Below are positions 10,896 to 21,862 of a stretch of DNA of 64,000 nt, in pieces. Where the stretch lies: positions 18,501 to 82,500 of the forward strand of contig JALNQF010000143.1 in NCBI GenBank assembly GCA_028456385.1, read 5' to 3'. Made by a program: the position numbers and the translations under genes. The stretch comes from Ophiosphaerella korrae. Lineage: Eukaryota; Ascomycota; Dothideomycetes; Pleosporales; Phaeosphaeriaceae. Positions within the stretch are counted from its first letter, which is position 1. Each line of letters starts with the position of its first letter. The notes beneath the pieces are model-generated. The model worked only from the letters and a program-made list of their open reading frames with translations. It was not told the DNA's origin and ran no database searches.

Positions 10896-11409
10896 ATGGT
10901 CGACGCCAAGATCCAGTATGTATTACCGGTGTTGTCACGACGTATAATATTAGACTACTAACTTGCCGCAGAGAAATGCTTGCAAAGCCCCGCTCAGAGT
11001 TAACGTACGGAAGACTTCGTTCAACCTAAACAAATTTATGCACTAACCGGTGCCCAGTGAGTATGAAGTTGCCCAGGTCGAAGAGCATGAGCTCACTACC
11101 GGTCCCCTCTCGATTCTTCAGACCGCTGTTCGCAGCCGTACACAAGTACTCATTTCATGCCGCAACAACCGCAAGATCCTGGCGCGCGTGAAGGCTTTCG
11201 ACCGGCATTGCAACATGGTTCTCGAGAATGCCAAGGAGATGTGGACGGAGACACCACGGACATCGAACGGTCAGCAAGGTCGCAAAGTAAACAAGGACCG
11301 TTTTATCTCAAAGCTGTATGTGGCCTTTATACTACACAAAAATACACTAACGCTGACAAAACGCAGATTCTTGCGTGGAGATTCAGTCATCCTTGTCTTA
11401 TTATCCTAG
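10896..11409 (+). CDS. smd2: Small nuclear ribonucleoprotein SmD2
   Basis: Core spliceosomal Sm protein that forms the heptameric ring on U1, U2, U4 and U5 snRNA. Exons 10896-10915, 10972-11004, 11058-11315 and 11367-11409 give 117 residues with closed phases. The protein reads [18 protein letters not shown], then [20 protein letters not shown]. Sm1 is visible as [34 protein letters not shown], and Sm2 as [12 protein letters not shown], with the invariant RGD. KNKDRF-like NKDRFISKL precedes the last intron. The length is normal for SmD2. The first coding exon is only 20 nt. The gene ends 38 bases from the stop of the convergent dihydroxyacetone kinase gene, so their 3' UTRs must overlap. Confidence 0.96.
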
Positions 11410-11447
11410 GCATTATAACCCCATGTTGTCTGGATAGTGCATGAAGT

Positions 11448-13391
11448 CTATTTTAGACCATCGCTCAATCCCAACAGCAATTCCGCGAGTCCATGTGCAC
11501 CAGGATCCGGAACTTCCTGAAAACCTTCACCCCCGACATAAACCGTTCGTCCCAAGCTGGCTTTCATACCTTTTGTTCCCTTCGCTCCATTTTGTGCCGC
11601 TTTCGCTGCCTCATCGACGTTATGAGTTTTCAACAGCGTTTGGACAAATGGATGGAGAGCATCCATTAGCGTGCGATCGCCAGGCTGAGCTGGCGTGTAC
11701 TTTCTGAGTGACTGCAGTGATGACTCAAGAGCCTTGGCCCATATTTGCGGGGTGACCGGTTGTGGGGTGTCGGGCGAATTCTGTCGCAACCCATGCGCCA
11801 GTGCATTCAAGAAGATGGCGTAAATGGCGCCCGATGTTCCGTCCATAGAGATCTCAACCACTTGGATGATGCTGTTCACAAGAATCAAAAGATCATCGGT
11901 CTCCTTTGCTGTTTCAAGCATTTTGAGGATTGCTGGGACGATGTCAACACTAGGCAGCCATCTACGTGAACCGTACTTACACTCCGCACCCCGCTTTAGT
12001 CCTATTCCGCAGTCGCCATCGCCAACAATTGTGTCGTATTTCGTGACGTCAGGTTCAACTGCAATAACCCTGTTTAGTGCTGTGGTCAGAGTGGACTTGG
12101 CCTGACTTGGATTGACTGTGAAGTGTTAGCGCTGTAATTAATTAGATCATGGGGCCTTACCTCTCAGATTACTCGGCTGAACCTCGCCTCCTGTCGTCCG
12201 CTCTTCTTGTTGCTTCGGTTCTCCTCGCTTTGCCCATGTGCTGCTACTGATTGCTGTAGACCATCCACTTGCCTCAGCGGGCGCATCTAATAATTCCAGC
12301 AGGGAAACTCCCACTGGTCCTGTGTCCGTCACCTTTAGCAAACTAATGCTGAAGCCTAAACCATTTAGGCTTGTCATGAAGGTTCCTGCTAATATCCTCA
12401 CTGGCTTTATTTTGAACTGTTGGGCCAACTGCTCAACAACCTCATTCGTTATGCCACCCAGCTCAAGCGGACTGACACCACCCAAGTTGTTGATAAGGAG
12501 TACAACTGGGTCTTCTTCAGTAATACTTGAGAAGCTTCGATCTTGGTCTGCCGTGCCCAGAGAGTGTGATAACATTGTCCTTACCAGCCCAGGTAGATTA
12601 ATAGATTTTCTCTCCGAGCCAGCTTCATTATGGATGCCCATTCCAATCTCAACCTCGCCTTCCTTCAATGCATCATCTTCCGGCTCACGGCGTCCAGGAA
12701 CGTGCACATGTGACAGCGACGATCCAATCGAGACTGTGTTGTCAGCCACAAGCTGCGCAATCCTCGTCACATCTTTCAAGCTTGCACTGCGCCCACATTA
12801 GCTGCCCATATCAGTTTCAACAGATCAAATACATACCCCCTAGCCGCCAACGCCCCAGCAATCTTGTGCACCAGCACCGTCCCAGCGATCCCTCTCCTAC
12901 CAACCTTACCCCCTTTCGCACGCCCAACACCTGCGTCGTCTCCAACAACAACCATATCCACTTCTATCCCCGCTGCTCTCGCCTTCTCAACCGCCATGCC
13001 GAAGTTCAATACGTCGCCCGTGTAATTCATCACCACAACCAGCACGCCCTTCTCCTTCGGCACCCGATGCAAAATACATCGCCGCACCTGCTCCGCACTC
13101 GGGGACGCAAAGATTGTACCCGCAACAGCACCAGAAAGTAGCCCGGCGCCCACAAATGACGCGAAACTCGGCTCGTGGCCCGAGCCGCCTCCAGATATGA
13201 TGGAGACCTGAGGCGCGCTGGATGTGCGGTATATGATTTTGTTTGCAATGTCGCATTGCACGGAGGGATTAGTGTGCGGGATGCTGAGTAGCGCGGAGGT
13301 GACGAGGTGTGTTGGGTCGTGGATGAAGTGTTTCGCTATGCGGGAGTCAGTAATGAACGACCCTATGTATTGCGACATACGTACATGACAT
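11448..13391 (-). CDS. dak1: Dihydroxyacetone kinase (DhaK-DhaL, ATP-dependent)
   Basis: Cytosolic enzyme that phosphorylates dihydroxyacetone (and glyceraldehyde) with ATP, detoxifying DHA and feeding glycerol carbon into glycolysis. Exons 13391-13385, 13335-12837, 12786-12161, 12115-11981 and 11932-11448 give 583 residues, the usual length. The K domain shows GGGSGHEP near residue 55 and SLSHVHVPG near 197, whose His forms the hemiaminal with substrate. The L domain shows VGDGDCG near 408 and DGTSGAIY, with PGDRTLMDAL and a DPGAHG end. The first exon is seven bases (ATGTCAT); joining it across a GTACGT..CATAG intron gives the family-typical MSSKHFIHDPTHLV, whereas the uninterrupted frame would give an atypical MSQYIGSFITDS start. 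The tail does not end in a peroxisomal SKL-type signal. Confidence 0.95.
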
Positions 13392-15696
13392 ACTGAATGG
13401 TTCTGAGCTTTCAGCGCGGTTACGATATGGATCAGGAGTGGGTGAAGGAGGTGAACACGCTAGGTCTCGCGATCATACGATACATGTGTAACGCATCACG
13501 CTCTCATTCTTACACGGCTGTACGGAACGTGCCGCATACATATTACCTTGCCTCTTGGTAGATTCGACAAGTGGAGTTCGGGAGGTGGGGTCATTGACGG
13601 ATGGTGAGGGGTAGCTCCAGTGGGGTCTCCAGATCAGAGCTGTTTCCCCTTCCCTGGGTATGGGAAAATCGCAGTGGTCCTCGAACGCCAGTGCGATTAT
13701 TTGCTTGAAGCATAGCTTAATATTTATATTTCTTGACTATTCATGTTTTACAAAGCTCATCTGTCTCACGAATAGAGGCTTTTACCTTTGGGAGTCACGG
13801 TCTTTGACTGTGAGCTTTTTCTATTTTCTCCAAGTTCTTGTTGGCACACTTGGGTATCTATGAGGCAAGATATCGGGTTTCCGGTTTGAGGCGGGTCCAG
13901 AATGGTAGGTATTCCGGTTATTGTTTCGTTCAACAGTGAGATCAATGAACGTTACAACAAGGAAAAGTGGACGAAGTTGCTCACTATGGAAATTCTCGGT
14001 CAAAGGAGCAATTTCAAGTTTTTCAAGAAGCCGGCTGGTATATCAAGTTGAACTTCTAGATTATTACTCTTTTAAACTTGTGTATGAAGAGTGTATGCTC
14101 AGTGTTATTTGATGCATGTTTCAATATATATATCTCGGGTGACAAATTCATTCTCGATCATCGTGGCTGCTAGTGGCAAACCAATACAATTAGTCTTCCT
14201 CGTTAGAATACTGTGTAGGTACTTGCAAGTGCGCTACATGTATGCTATTATCATCAACTCCCGCCACCGCGCAACAATTGGCGAAGCTCACTCATGTCTG
14301 TGAAAGGAGAAAAAAATTGTGAAATCATCTGATTGTTTTCGCTTCATGCACTATATCTACACTACGCCATCTACAGAATAATTCAAACAGTCTGCTGGCC
14401 AGAACGATGCAGGTGGTTCATCGGTCAAAAACGCACTTGTAGGTACCAAGCAACCCGAACATACGTATATGGCCCGATTATGTAAATACTCGCTTTTCTA
14501 AAAATGGTACTCTAAAGTATATTGCGTACCGCCGCAATTGTCCCAGACAGCGATCTGCACTGTGCCGCAATGTCGGTCGGCACTGCTTACCACGGCGAAT
14601 CCCGAGGGGATGGTCACCGGGAAGAGACTCAAAAAAGGTACCAAACACCAGTCATCAGTTAAGCCTTCGAAATTACTCCACGTGCTTACCGGTCGGTTCG
14701 TTCCTAGCTCGGTTGTCTTCGCTGAACTTAATGATTCCCGGGATCGCAAATGTTAGAGGATGCGGTCTATTCTCGGACTGTCCAAGAAGCTATCAAGTTT
14801 TTATCGGCCCATACGCTTTGACCATTATTTTAATCAGCACTTCGCTACAACACAACTAAGCAAAGCTAACCAAATGATGGCGTGGAAGGATGAACGAGCG
14901 CTGTAGGTTACGTAATTGAATAATGAGTGAGCTACGGTTCTATCGAAGCTAGAGATATCAATGTAAAGAGTTGTCAGTAGTCTCAAATATTTAGCATCAA
15001 GCACCCCGCTATGAAGCAATAGATCAAGTTAGTATAACAAGTACCAGAGCCAGGGAGACGAACAACAGAGTTTTAACCATGTCTAACTTTCCATATTCGA
15101 ACTGGCGTGCGGCGTTAGGAACTTAATCACAACTATTTACCTACATAGCGCCTTTCCGCAACGACAATAATTAACGTCAACAGCCGTAGAAAAACATGCG
15201 AATTCACACGCTATCCAATCAGAATCTAGGGATAATTTTGAGAATATTAGTTTTCATATCAATTATGGTAGCTTGCACGGATTCAGGTTGCCAAAGTCCG
15301 AGTCCTCATCTTTACATTCAAGTTCAAGGCCGAGGGAAGTCGATCATAAACACTAGGTCTACGCAGGGTGACTTGATATAGATTTTCTATGCACCCTGCT
15401 GTACGGTGATATTTATGACAACCCATCATCTATGATAGAAATCAGTCTAGGCTACAACACATATGGGTTTGATGAAAACTTGTAATTTGCCTCAATAAGT
15501 TATAGAATACTTTGGTTTCGGTAAACTGGAGAAGTGCAATAAACAATAAGCTACTAAGTGGTTCAACGAGGGGTCCTAGGTTACTCGAGCCAAACCTATA
15601 GATAACTCGAAAAATAGTTCTAGGTAGCTAATTATCTGCTGGCTGCTACATCTTGAGTGGCTAACATCTCGCTTTTCCATTCTGACATTTAATCCT
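13392..15696. other. Gene-poor AT-rich stretch upstream of the kinase and downstream of the first P450
   Basis: About 2.3 kb without a gene I can support. Base composition drops towards AT after about 13,680, and open frames are all under 90 codons. One minus-strand frame at 14498-14749 looks protein-like near its end (AVWDNCGGTQYTLEYHF) but has no recognisable partner exon. The last 180 bases hold one copy of an inverted-repeat element (15518-15685). Confidence 0.5.
15518..15685. mobile_element. MITE-like element, copy 1 (short or internally deleted)
   Basis: The left end TCGGTAAACTGGAGAAGTG and the right end, read on the other strand as TCAGAATGGAAAAGCGAG, are imperfect inverted repeats. 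The right 80 bases align with the right end of the element at 17894-18272 (shared blocks GTTCTRGGTAGCT, TATCTKCTGRCTGCTA, CGCTTTTCC-like). Many differences are C/T or G/A. No ORF inside and no clear target-site duplication seen. Confidence 0.5.
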
Positions 15697-17469
15697 CTAA
15701 AAGATATTATCAGTCTCCAAGGTTCTCTCGGCCACTTTATCCGAACCTCGTTCAACCACTTTGATCGGCATGCCTTTATATGGCTTCCCAGTACCAAATA
15801 AGATAGGATATGCAGGTGCCCCTAAGTACTTGAACTCGTTCATATCCTTCTCGTGGTAATCGGGAATAAGATCGAATCGCGGAATAGTCAATGCCATGAT
15901 AAGCTTAAGCTCCATAAGTGCGAGCTCTTGGCCCAAACAATTGCGCTGACCAACTTCAAAGGGCCTCCAGGCATGCTTGTGTACCTTTTCTGCTTCCGGT
16001 AGCGGTTCACAGTCCATAGTTGCCTTGTGTTGCCGAAGCCAACGTTCTGGTCTGAAGGAGTGTGGATCAGGAAAGTATAGATGGTTGCGATGCAAGGCAA
16101 AACTAGCAACCATAACCATGAAACCTTCTGTTGGGTATGTCTCACCAGTCTCAGGATCGATGATGGGAATATTCGATAACCCCGAGCGAATGCTACTGGC
16201 AGGTGGGAACAATCGAAGTGTTTCCTTGATGACTGCTGCTGTTACAGGTAGCTCGTTTAATAGAGTTGGTTGAGCAGATAGCCTTCCTGGTATTTCGGCA
16301 GCGCGGCCAAGCACCTCACTGTATTCGTTACGAACCTTCTGTAACCAAGAAGGGTTCTGATGAAGTAACCAGAAAATATAACATAGAGTTCCACTTGACG
16401 TGTCGTGCCCTGCAAACAAGAAAGTTTTCATCTGGTCCACCAAAACAGTCAAGTATCCCTCGTTGAGAGTGCCAGGAGCCTTCTCCAAACCCGGGCTGTC
16501 CTCAGTAATAGAATCGAGTGCGATGTCTATCGCGGGCTTGCATCGTATCGGCGCTTGCACATATTTATGGTCATTTCTCGCGTTCCACCTCCCTAAAACA
16601 ACGGATTTGATCGCTCTATTCATGCGCGCTTCGTTGAATGTCATCATAAGCGCTCTCCATGGATTTAATCTTCTTAATTGCCCAAATCCTGGCTCTGATG
16701 CAATTGCAACCCAGTATGCCTGGTCTCGAAGGATTTGGGTATATTGCTTGCCATCAGGAGAGCTAGCAAATGACGATCCACTGGAAATTCTGAGTCTAAC
16801 TGTGTATATCATGTGCGGATGGAAGACTCACAGAATAATCCGCCCAATGATTTGAACCGTGAGGTCCACCGCAGCCAATTCCAATTCTAGAGGCGCCCCG
16901 GATTGCGCATAGGTTGTTAGACGGTCGCAGAGTTTGCTACATTCGTATATCAGATCTGCCGTGTGCTCGCGGAGCGTCATAGCAGAGAATGCGGGATTAA
17001 ATAATGTGCGCCACTTTTTCCACTCACTCCCTTCTTGAACGACAAGGTTATTTACGCCGATATACGGTTTCAACATAGCTTTTAACCCATGGAACTTTGG
17101 TAGAGAGGGCTTCACAATCACTTGATCAGCTAGCTCTGGGTCTCGTATCATGAGCCAGGATGGCGAGATTGGCCAGAGGTCGACATAAAATGCTTTACCG
17201 AGTTGGTGTCGCTCGTACATAATTAACGGATATATCTGAGGATGCAGACGACGTGGAAGTGATTGTACAAGCTCGCCCAGAAATTTGGCGTGACCGAAGA
17301 TGGGGTCATGGCCAGGTGGTTGAGGCTATGAGTTTCAGCGCTGGTATATAGAGAAGAGATCAATACTAACAAGAGTTTTGAATAGACGTCGCTGTTTTCT
17401 CAGTTTGAATACAAGGAGAACTATTGCTACTGCAGCGGTGATAGTGAATACGACTGTTGTAGTGCTCAT
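15697..17469 (-). CDS. Cytochrome P450 monooxygenase, CYP59/StcS-VerB-like
   Basis: Membrane-anchored haem monooxygenase. Exons 17469-17371, 17325-16832 and 16789-15697 give 561 residues with phases closing. Residues 1-21 (MSTTTVVFTITAAVAIVLLVF) form the anchor, followed by basic KLRKQRR and the Pro-rich hinge PQPPGHDPIFGHAKF. The C-helix region reads EWKKWRTLFNPAFS, the I-helix FAGHDTSSG, the ExxR motif KETLR, and the haem loop FEVGQRNCLG with the Cys ligand. All key residues are intact. The DLWPISPSW and FHGLKAMLKPYIG blocks recall the CYP59 group (sterigmatocystin/aflatoxin desaturases), but the substrate cannot be told from sequence. Two inverted-repeat elements lie on its two sides and a third upstream. 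No polyketide or terpene synthase is in view. Confidence 0.92.
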
Positions 17470-17527
17470 CTTGGTACTGACAAGTCCCGAATGAGTTCAG
17501 CAGGATGAGAGTAAAGACGAGCACCAC

Positions 17528-17862
17528 AAAAATCTGCCAAAGTGGCCGCCAGCTAGTAGGGGCTCTGCAGATCGCGGGACAAGCTTGAATCAGCTGCGAT
17601 GACGCGTCACATGGGGCTTACGAACAAAATTACATCACCATGATTCTTACAAGTCTATCGCAACGCTTAATTATTACTTAAATTAATTTTAAAGCTCAAT
17701 TTTAGTCCATATAATCAATGTTTAGAGGGTTTTCAACTTTTTGACGTTACTCGGCGCTTACTAGCGTGCCGCTAGTGGAGCACTTGCGACCCCACGTTTA
17801 GGTTTTGATCGGTAGCTAAGACTAAAGCCCCTACTAGCTGGCGGCCACTTTGGTAGATTTTT
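17528..17862. mobile_element. Inverted-repeat (MITE-like) element with 37-bp terminal arms
   Basis: The arm at 17528-17564 (AAAAATCTGCCAAAGTGGCC...) is the reverse complement of 17826-17862 with one mismatch in 37 bases. The 261 bases between are non-coding and AT-rich. This is the structure of a non-autonomous DNA transposon. I cannot fix a target-site duplication by eye. It starts within 60 bases upstream of the P450 start codon at 17469, so it lies in that gene's promoter. Confidence 0.8.
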
Positions 17863-17893
17863 ACGGTATCACTTTTTGCAGTTACCTAGACTG

Positions 17894-18272
17894 TCGGTAA
17901 ACTGAGAAAGTGGGAAAGCCACTCTCTTCTTGTTAAAGCTAAATATATACAATAGATAGTATACTACTAAACAATCGGACTAGGAATCTTGGATTGCCCT
18001 AGCCATACATATAAAATGTTGAAGGGAGCAATCCCGACCCATCAGAGATGGCAATGGAGGGCGGTGAAGAGGCAGGAGAGACGTCGATTGTGACGTCGAT
18101 TGTTTACATTCCTGATTAGTACTACGTCACTCCTATATAATTAGCTGCCCCAACAGATAGGATAGTTCAATACAATTCCACAATATTCATCATAAAAAAG
18201 GTTCTGGGTAGCTGAATATCTTCTGACTGCTATATCTCAAGTGTACAACGTCCGGCTTTTCCGCTTGACCGA
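17894..18272. mobile_element. MITE-like element, copy 2 (longer form)
   Basis: Ends TCGGTAAACTGAGAAAGTGG and, on the other strand, TCGGTCAAGCGGAAAAGCC, forming imperfect terminal inverted repeats. Its right end is shared with the element at 15518-15685. The interior has no ORF. It begins 31 bases after the other inverted-repeat element, so the two are packed side by side upstream of the first P450. Confidence 0.55.
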
Positions 18273-18837
18273 GAGTCAGAGTGACAGGCGGCACCTGTGC
18301 CGTTTAGCCTTGCTCCTGGCAGGGATAAGAGGCAGTGGTTGCCCCTGGGTATACGCATTCCGTTTGAGATTAGTGTATATAGTATGCAAGAAGCTCTAGC
18401 TGAGTACGTAATTCAGATAGTCACTAGTTTAGTCCGCTTTGATCCACTCCTTTTACATCACTAAGAACGAAATCTAGCCAAGAAACGGACAACTACGGCT
18501 GACCTCCACCGGAGGTGATTGGGGTGAAGGAAGGTAATGTTTCTTACACTCAAGAGTCTTGCGGACTTGGCTGAATGACTTACGCGTTCTGGGAATAGCC
18601 CGGAATCCGCAAAGCCCGAGCACTACCGACGTGCCTCATCTTGACGTTACGTCTGAGCTCCGAGGGATCGGCCCGGCTCGGTATAGTTCTTCGGTGAGAC
18701 TCTAAAGTACATTGAACGATCTCTGATGTTTTGTGATCGATAGGTAGAGTTTACGAATGACAACTGGCACCTAGTGCATTTACCTTGTTATCACTGAAGT
18801 GCGCCATTGACATCATAGTAATTCATTCGGCCCGTAG

Positions 18838-19176
18838 TTAAAGGGTCCTGATACTATAACCCCCCCTAAATAAATAGTCTTTCTCAAGTGCCATTGTCAA
18901 AATGGCATTGATCATATGTTCAATCGGTAAAGCCGGTGTGGATCTTGAATACTTGAGTTCCGGGTTACCGGAAGGACTGAAAGTTGGCAGAGTTTCTTCG
19001 GTCGTTGCATTGCTCGATGTGGACGTTATTGATGCACTAACGGTGCTCGGAACGGACTGCGCAACAACTAACTCAAAGGCATAGGTAAAATCCCGAAAAC
19101 TTGCTGATGTCCACCAGACACTTTTTGCATTCGCCGAATCACCCCATGGAGTCTTATTCACTCTGGGTTTTGGCAT
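18838..19176 (-). CDS. Unassigned open frame of 112 codons
   Basis: Starts MPKPRVNKTPWGDSANAK and is open to 18838. Composition is Ser/Thr-rich in the middle (SITSTSSNATTEETLP) with a hydrophobic stretch near the end. No signal peptide, no motif and no recognisable family. It lies between decayed repeats, so it may be a chance frame or a fragment of a lost gene. Confidence 0.2.
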   Translation of the reverse strand: MPKPRVNKTPWGDSANAKSVWWTSASFRDFTYAFELVVAQSVPSTVSASITSTSSNATTEETLPTFSPSGNPELKYSRSTPALPIEHMINAILTMALEKDYLFRGGYSIRTL

Positions 19177-20131
19177 AAGACGTGTTCAACTCCGTTTGTT
19201 TACTGCATCGTAATATCTAATTTGCATTAGGTACCTGAGTAGTTTTTGGTATAAAATAGAGCATGACACGGACCTCCGTAACTCAGTTCAATCGTTTCAG
19301 AAGGGGGAGTGTACGTACCTAGGCACATTGGTGCTAAGTACAAGCAGCGTATACACGTTATGATTGGAATACTTGAGTCAGGAAATCGGTTCCCCAGATC
19401 GACGACTTTCCTAATGAAATCCCGAAGACCTCCAAAACCTTATAATGCCTGTTTCTCGCACCGTTCTCGTTTAAAGCAGGTTCTACGTCCTCAATAGGCC
19501 GGGAGAGTCCCCCTTAGATACTAGAGCAACCATGGCGGGCAAAGGGGCCCCTCCCTCACTTTACCAAGAGTTACCCTCGCTGAGTTCGGCCTTGTTATTC
19601 GACAAAATGCAGACTTACGCTACGGGGGTGCGATTCAGTGTGCATACTGCACCTGTTTACATCAGGGGGGGCATGAGGGGATTTGTAGCTTCATGCAGTA
19701 TTATTGTAAAACACAGGCAGTGCAGGACCCTATTACGACTCCACTTTCTGCTATCGTCCACTAGGGCTGAATTCAGATTTGATACAAACAGCCAAAGTAA
19801 CCAGATTATAACGTCAGAATAACACCTGATCAACCCATAAACAGTGTTGCATGCCCGCGGCAGTAGCTTCGGCTCTTAACTACAGGCTGCAGTGCGGCTG
19901 TAGCTCTAACAAAATCACAGCGGCATTGAAGCACGGTAGAACTTCTCGATTTCTACAAGCTTAGAATTCCCATTCTCGTACACATTGTATTTAACTCCGT
20001 GGCCAGCACAAACGCTACAGAAGATTGAGCCAAAAAGGGGAGTTCCTCTACCACTTTACCACGTAGGTGGTTGAGCAGGTACAAACACAACGGTATCTCT
20101 ACTTAATACCTTTTCACTGAGGACATACCAC

Positions 20132-21862
20132 CTAATCTTGCGAGAACGCTCTCAAGCTCTCCGACCTTTTTCTTCGAATCATAAACCCGGCTTCTCTTGC
20201 CGGGCTAACGGAGATCCCCCACCAGTAATGAACAGGTGGTTTTTCTCCGGCTAATTTGATGTCGTAATTCAGTAAGAAGTTGAGCAGAACCATTTTCACC
20301 AGTCGGACTGCGTAAAACCGCCCAGGGCATGAAAAGCGTTTGAAGCCAAAAGGAAGGTATGCCCGTACCATCTCTGCACTTCCACCGCCAGTGATAGGTG
20401 TTAACCTTTTCTGGCTACCCTCTTCAAGCCACCTGTCACAGCGCCATGTACTTGGATCATCGTATGTCTTTTCATCGTGGTGAATACCCCAAATAGGAAT
20501 TCCGACCTTGACGTTTTCTGGTACATAACCAACACCAGGAACGTCAATCTCACTTGAGCGGTTGGTCGCTGTCCTGACCAGGCCGCGTGAGATAAAGTTG
20601 CGAAGGCGGAAAAATTCTTTGATACAGGCATCGAACAATGGTAGGGATTGGTCAATAAAGGTTTTCGCAGCATCGGCCTCCTTGAATGCAGTCTCTGAGT
20701 AATGTTGATACGCATTCTCGATCTCCTCTTGAACTCTATTCATAAGATTGAATTCAAGAGTGTTACATGGTGCGAGCAAAATGTCGAAAAGTACGTTTCC
20801 CAAAGTGATTGTCGTGCTATCGGTTGACACAAAAGTCATAACACTAAGGCGCCGGGCTAGAAAATCCACAGAAGCCTTTTCCGGGATGGCTCCAGCCGAT
20901 TCAATTGCATCAATTGCGGACCAAGTGATAAGATCATGAGGAAGCTTTGAAAAGTCGGGAGTTTTTTCGGTGGCTACAATACGCTCAACCTCGCGCACGC
21001 GATCAGAGATCACAGGTGCAGCCAATTTGGCAGTGTTGCGGTGACGGATCTTGTCTGGAATGAGAATTAAGGGCGCTAAGAGACTAATTTCGGTGAGTTA
21101 GAAGCGTCGGTGAGATGGCCAAGAATACTTACGGTCGCAGGAGCTTTGGTATGGCCCCAATAATGCCTGCGTTGAAAATGACTAGTTGGTTAAACCGGCC
21201 AGCACTGCTGAGATATGCGTCATCACGACACAACGGTGCTCCAACATAAAGGCGGCTCACTGATTGGACCATAATTCCCTTCCAGAATTTGAACGAGTCC
21301 ACTTCCTTCCAGTTCAATGTATCCAGACCCGCATTTTTCTTCATAGCTATATCAACTTCGTCCCATAGGCTTGGTACAAGAGCGTCAAGACCACGTGTTA
21401 GGTGCTTCTTGATTGCGTCTTCAAATACGTGCTCCGAGCACATGAGCGGATGCAGGAGCGTATAGTCACCACGCATGAACTGTCGGTGGGCTTCCAGACC
21501 ACTGAAGTTATCCTCTGACTGATTGTGAAGCCTACTAATTATCAGTGGTCTGGTAGACTTCTAAAGGCTGAGGGTATGTACCAGTCAAGTTTCGACGGAG
21601 GGAGTAAAATCTCGGCTCCGGTAAACATGTTCGGTAGGACGAAGGCCAGCTCATGCTTTGAGTATTTCTCATATCCTTCATCAAGCATCGTCTTGGTCCC
21701 AAAGATGCTTCGGATATACGAACGAGATCGCTTGAATGGCCCTTTGACATCTTGACCTACCCAAGGAAGATGAGGAGGTATCTCGGATCCACATGTTCGT
21801 ATCTTGTATATGAGATAGAACAGTGAAAAAGCGAAGGATACTTGCAAAAGATGAACAAACAT
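20132..21862 (-). CDS. Cytochrome P450 monooxygenase, fungal diterpene/indole-diterpene type
   Basis: Exons 21862-21582, 21534-21133 and 21083-20132 give 544 residues. The N-terminal anchor is MFVHLLQVSFAFSLFYLIY, followed by the hinge PPHLPWVGQD. The I-helix reads FVSTDSTTITL in place of AGxDTT, a change that occurs in the PaxP/PaxQ and gibberellin-type fungal P450s. ExxR is KEFFRLR and the haem loop FGFKRFSCPGR keeps the Cys ligand and the CPGR signature. The first intron boundary (TG|GTACAT, TTAG|T) is chosen because it gives the expected NQSEDNFSGLEAH spacing; it replaces a Trp codon and is the least sure junction. It is divergent from the third P450 gene, and a 50-bp duplicated sequence lies 254 bases upstream. 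Confidence 0.9.

Larger units (their letters stand above)
17470..20131. other. Repeat-rich region between the first and second P450 genes
   Basis: About 2.7 kb. The first 800 bases hold two different inverted-repeat elements (17528-17862 and 17894-18272). A minus-strand open frame of 112 codons (18838-19176) has Ser/Thr-rich composition and no family I know. A TATAAAAT lies near 19,250 on the plus strand but is not followed by a convincing ORF. I see nothing else. Confidence 0.5.

Noticed and set aside
14498..14749. Minus-strand frame ending AVWDNCGGTQYTLEYHF
   Set aside because: Protein-like near its end but no signal peptide, no partner exon and no family; kept only as a note in the intergenic entry.
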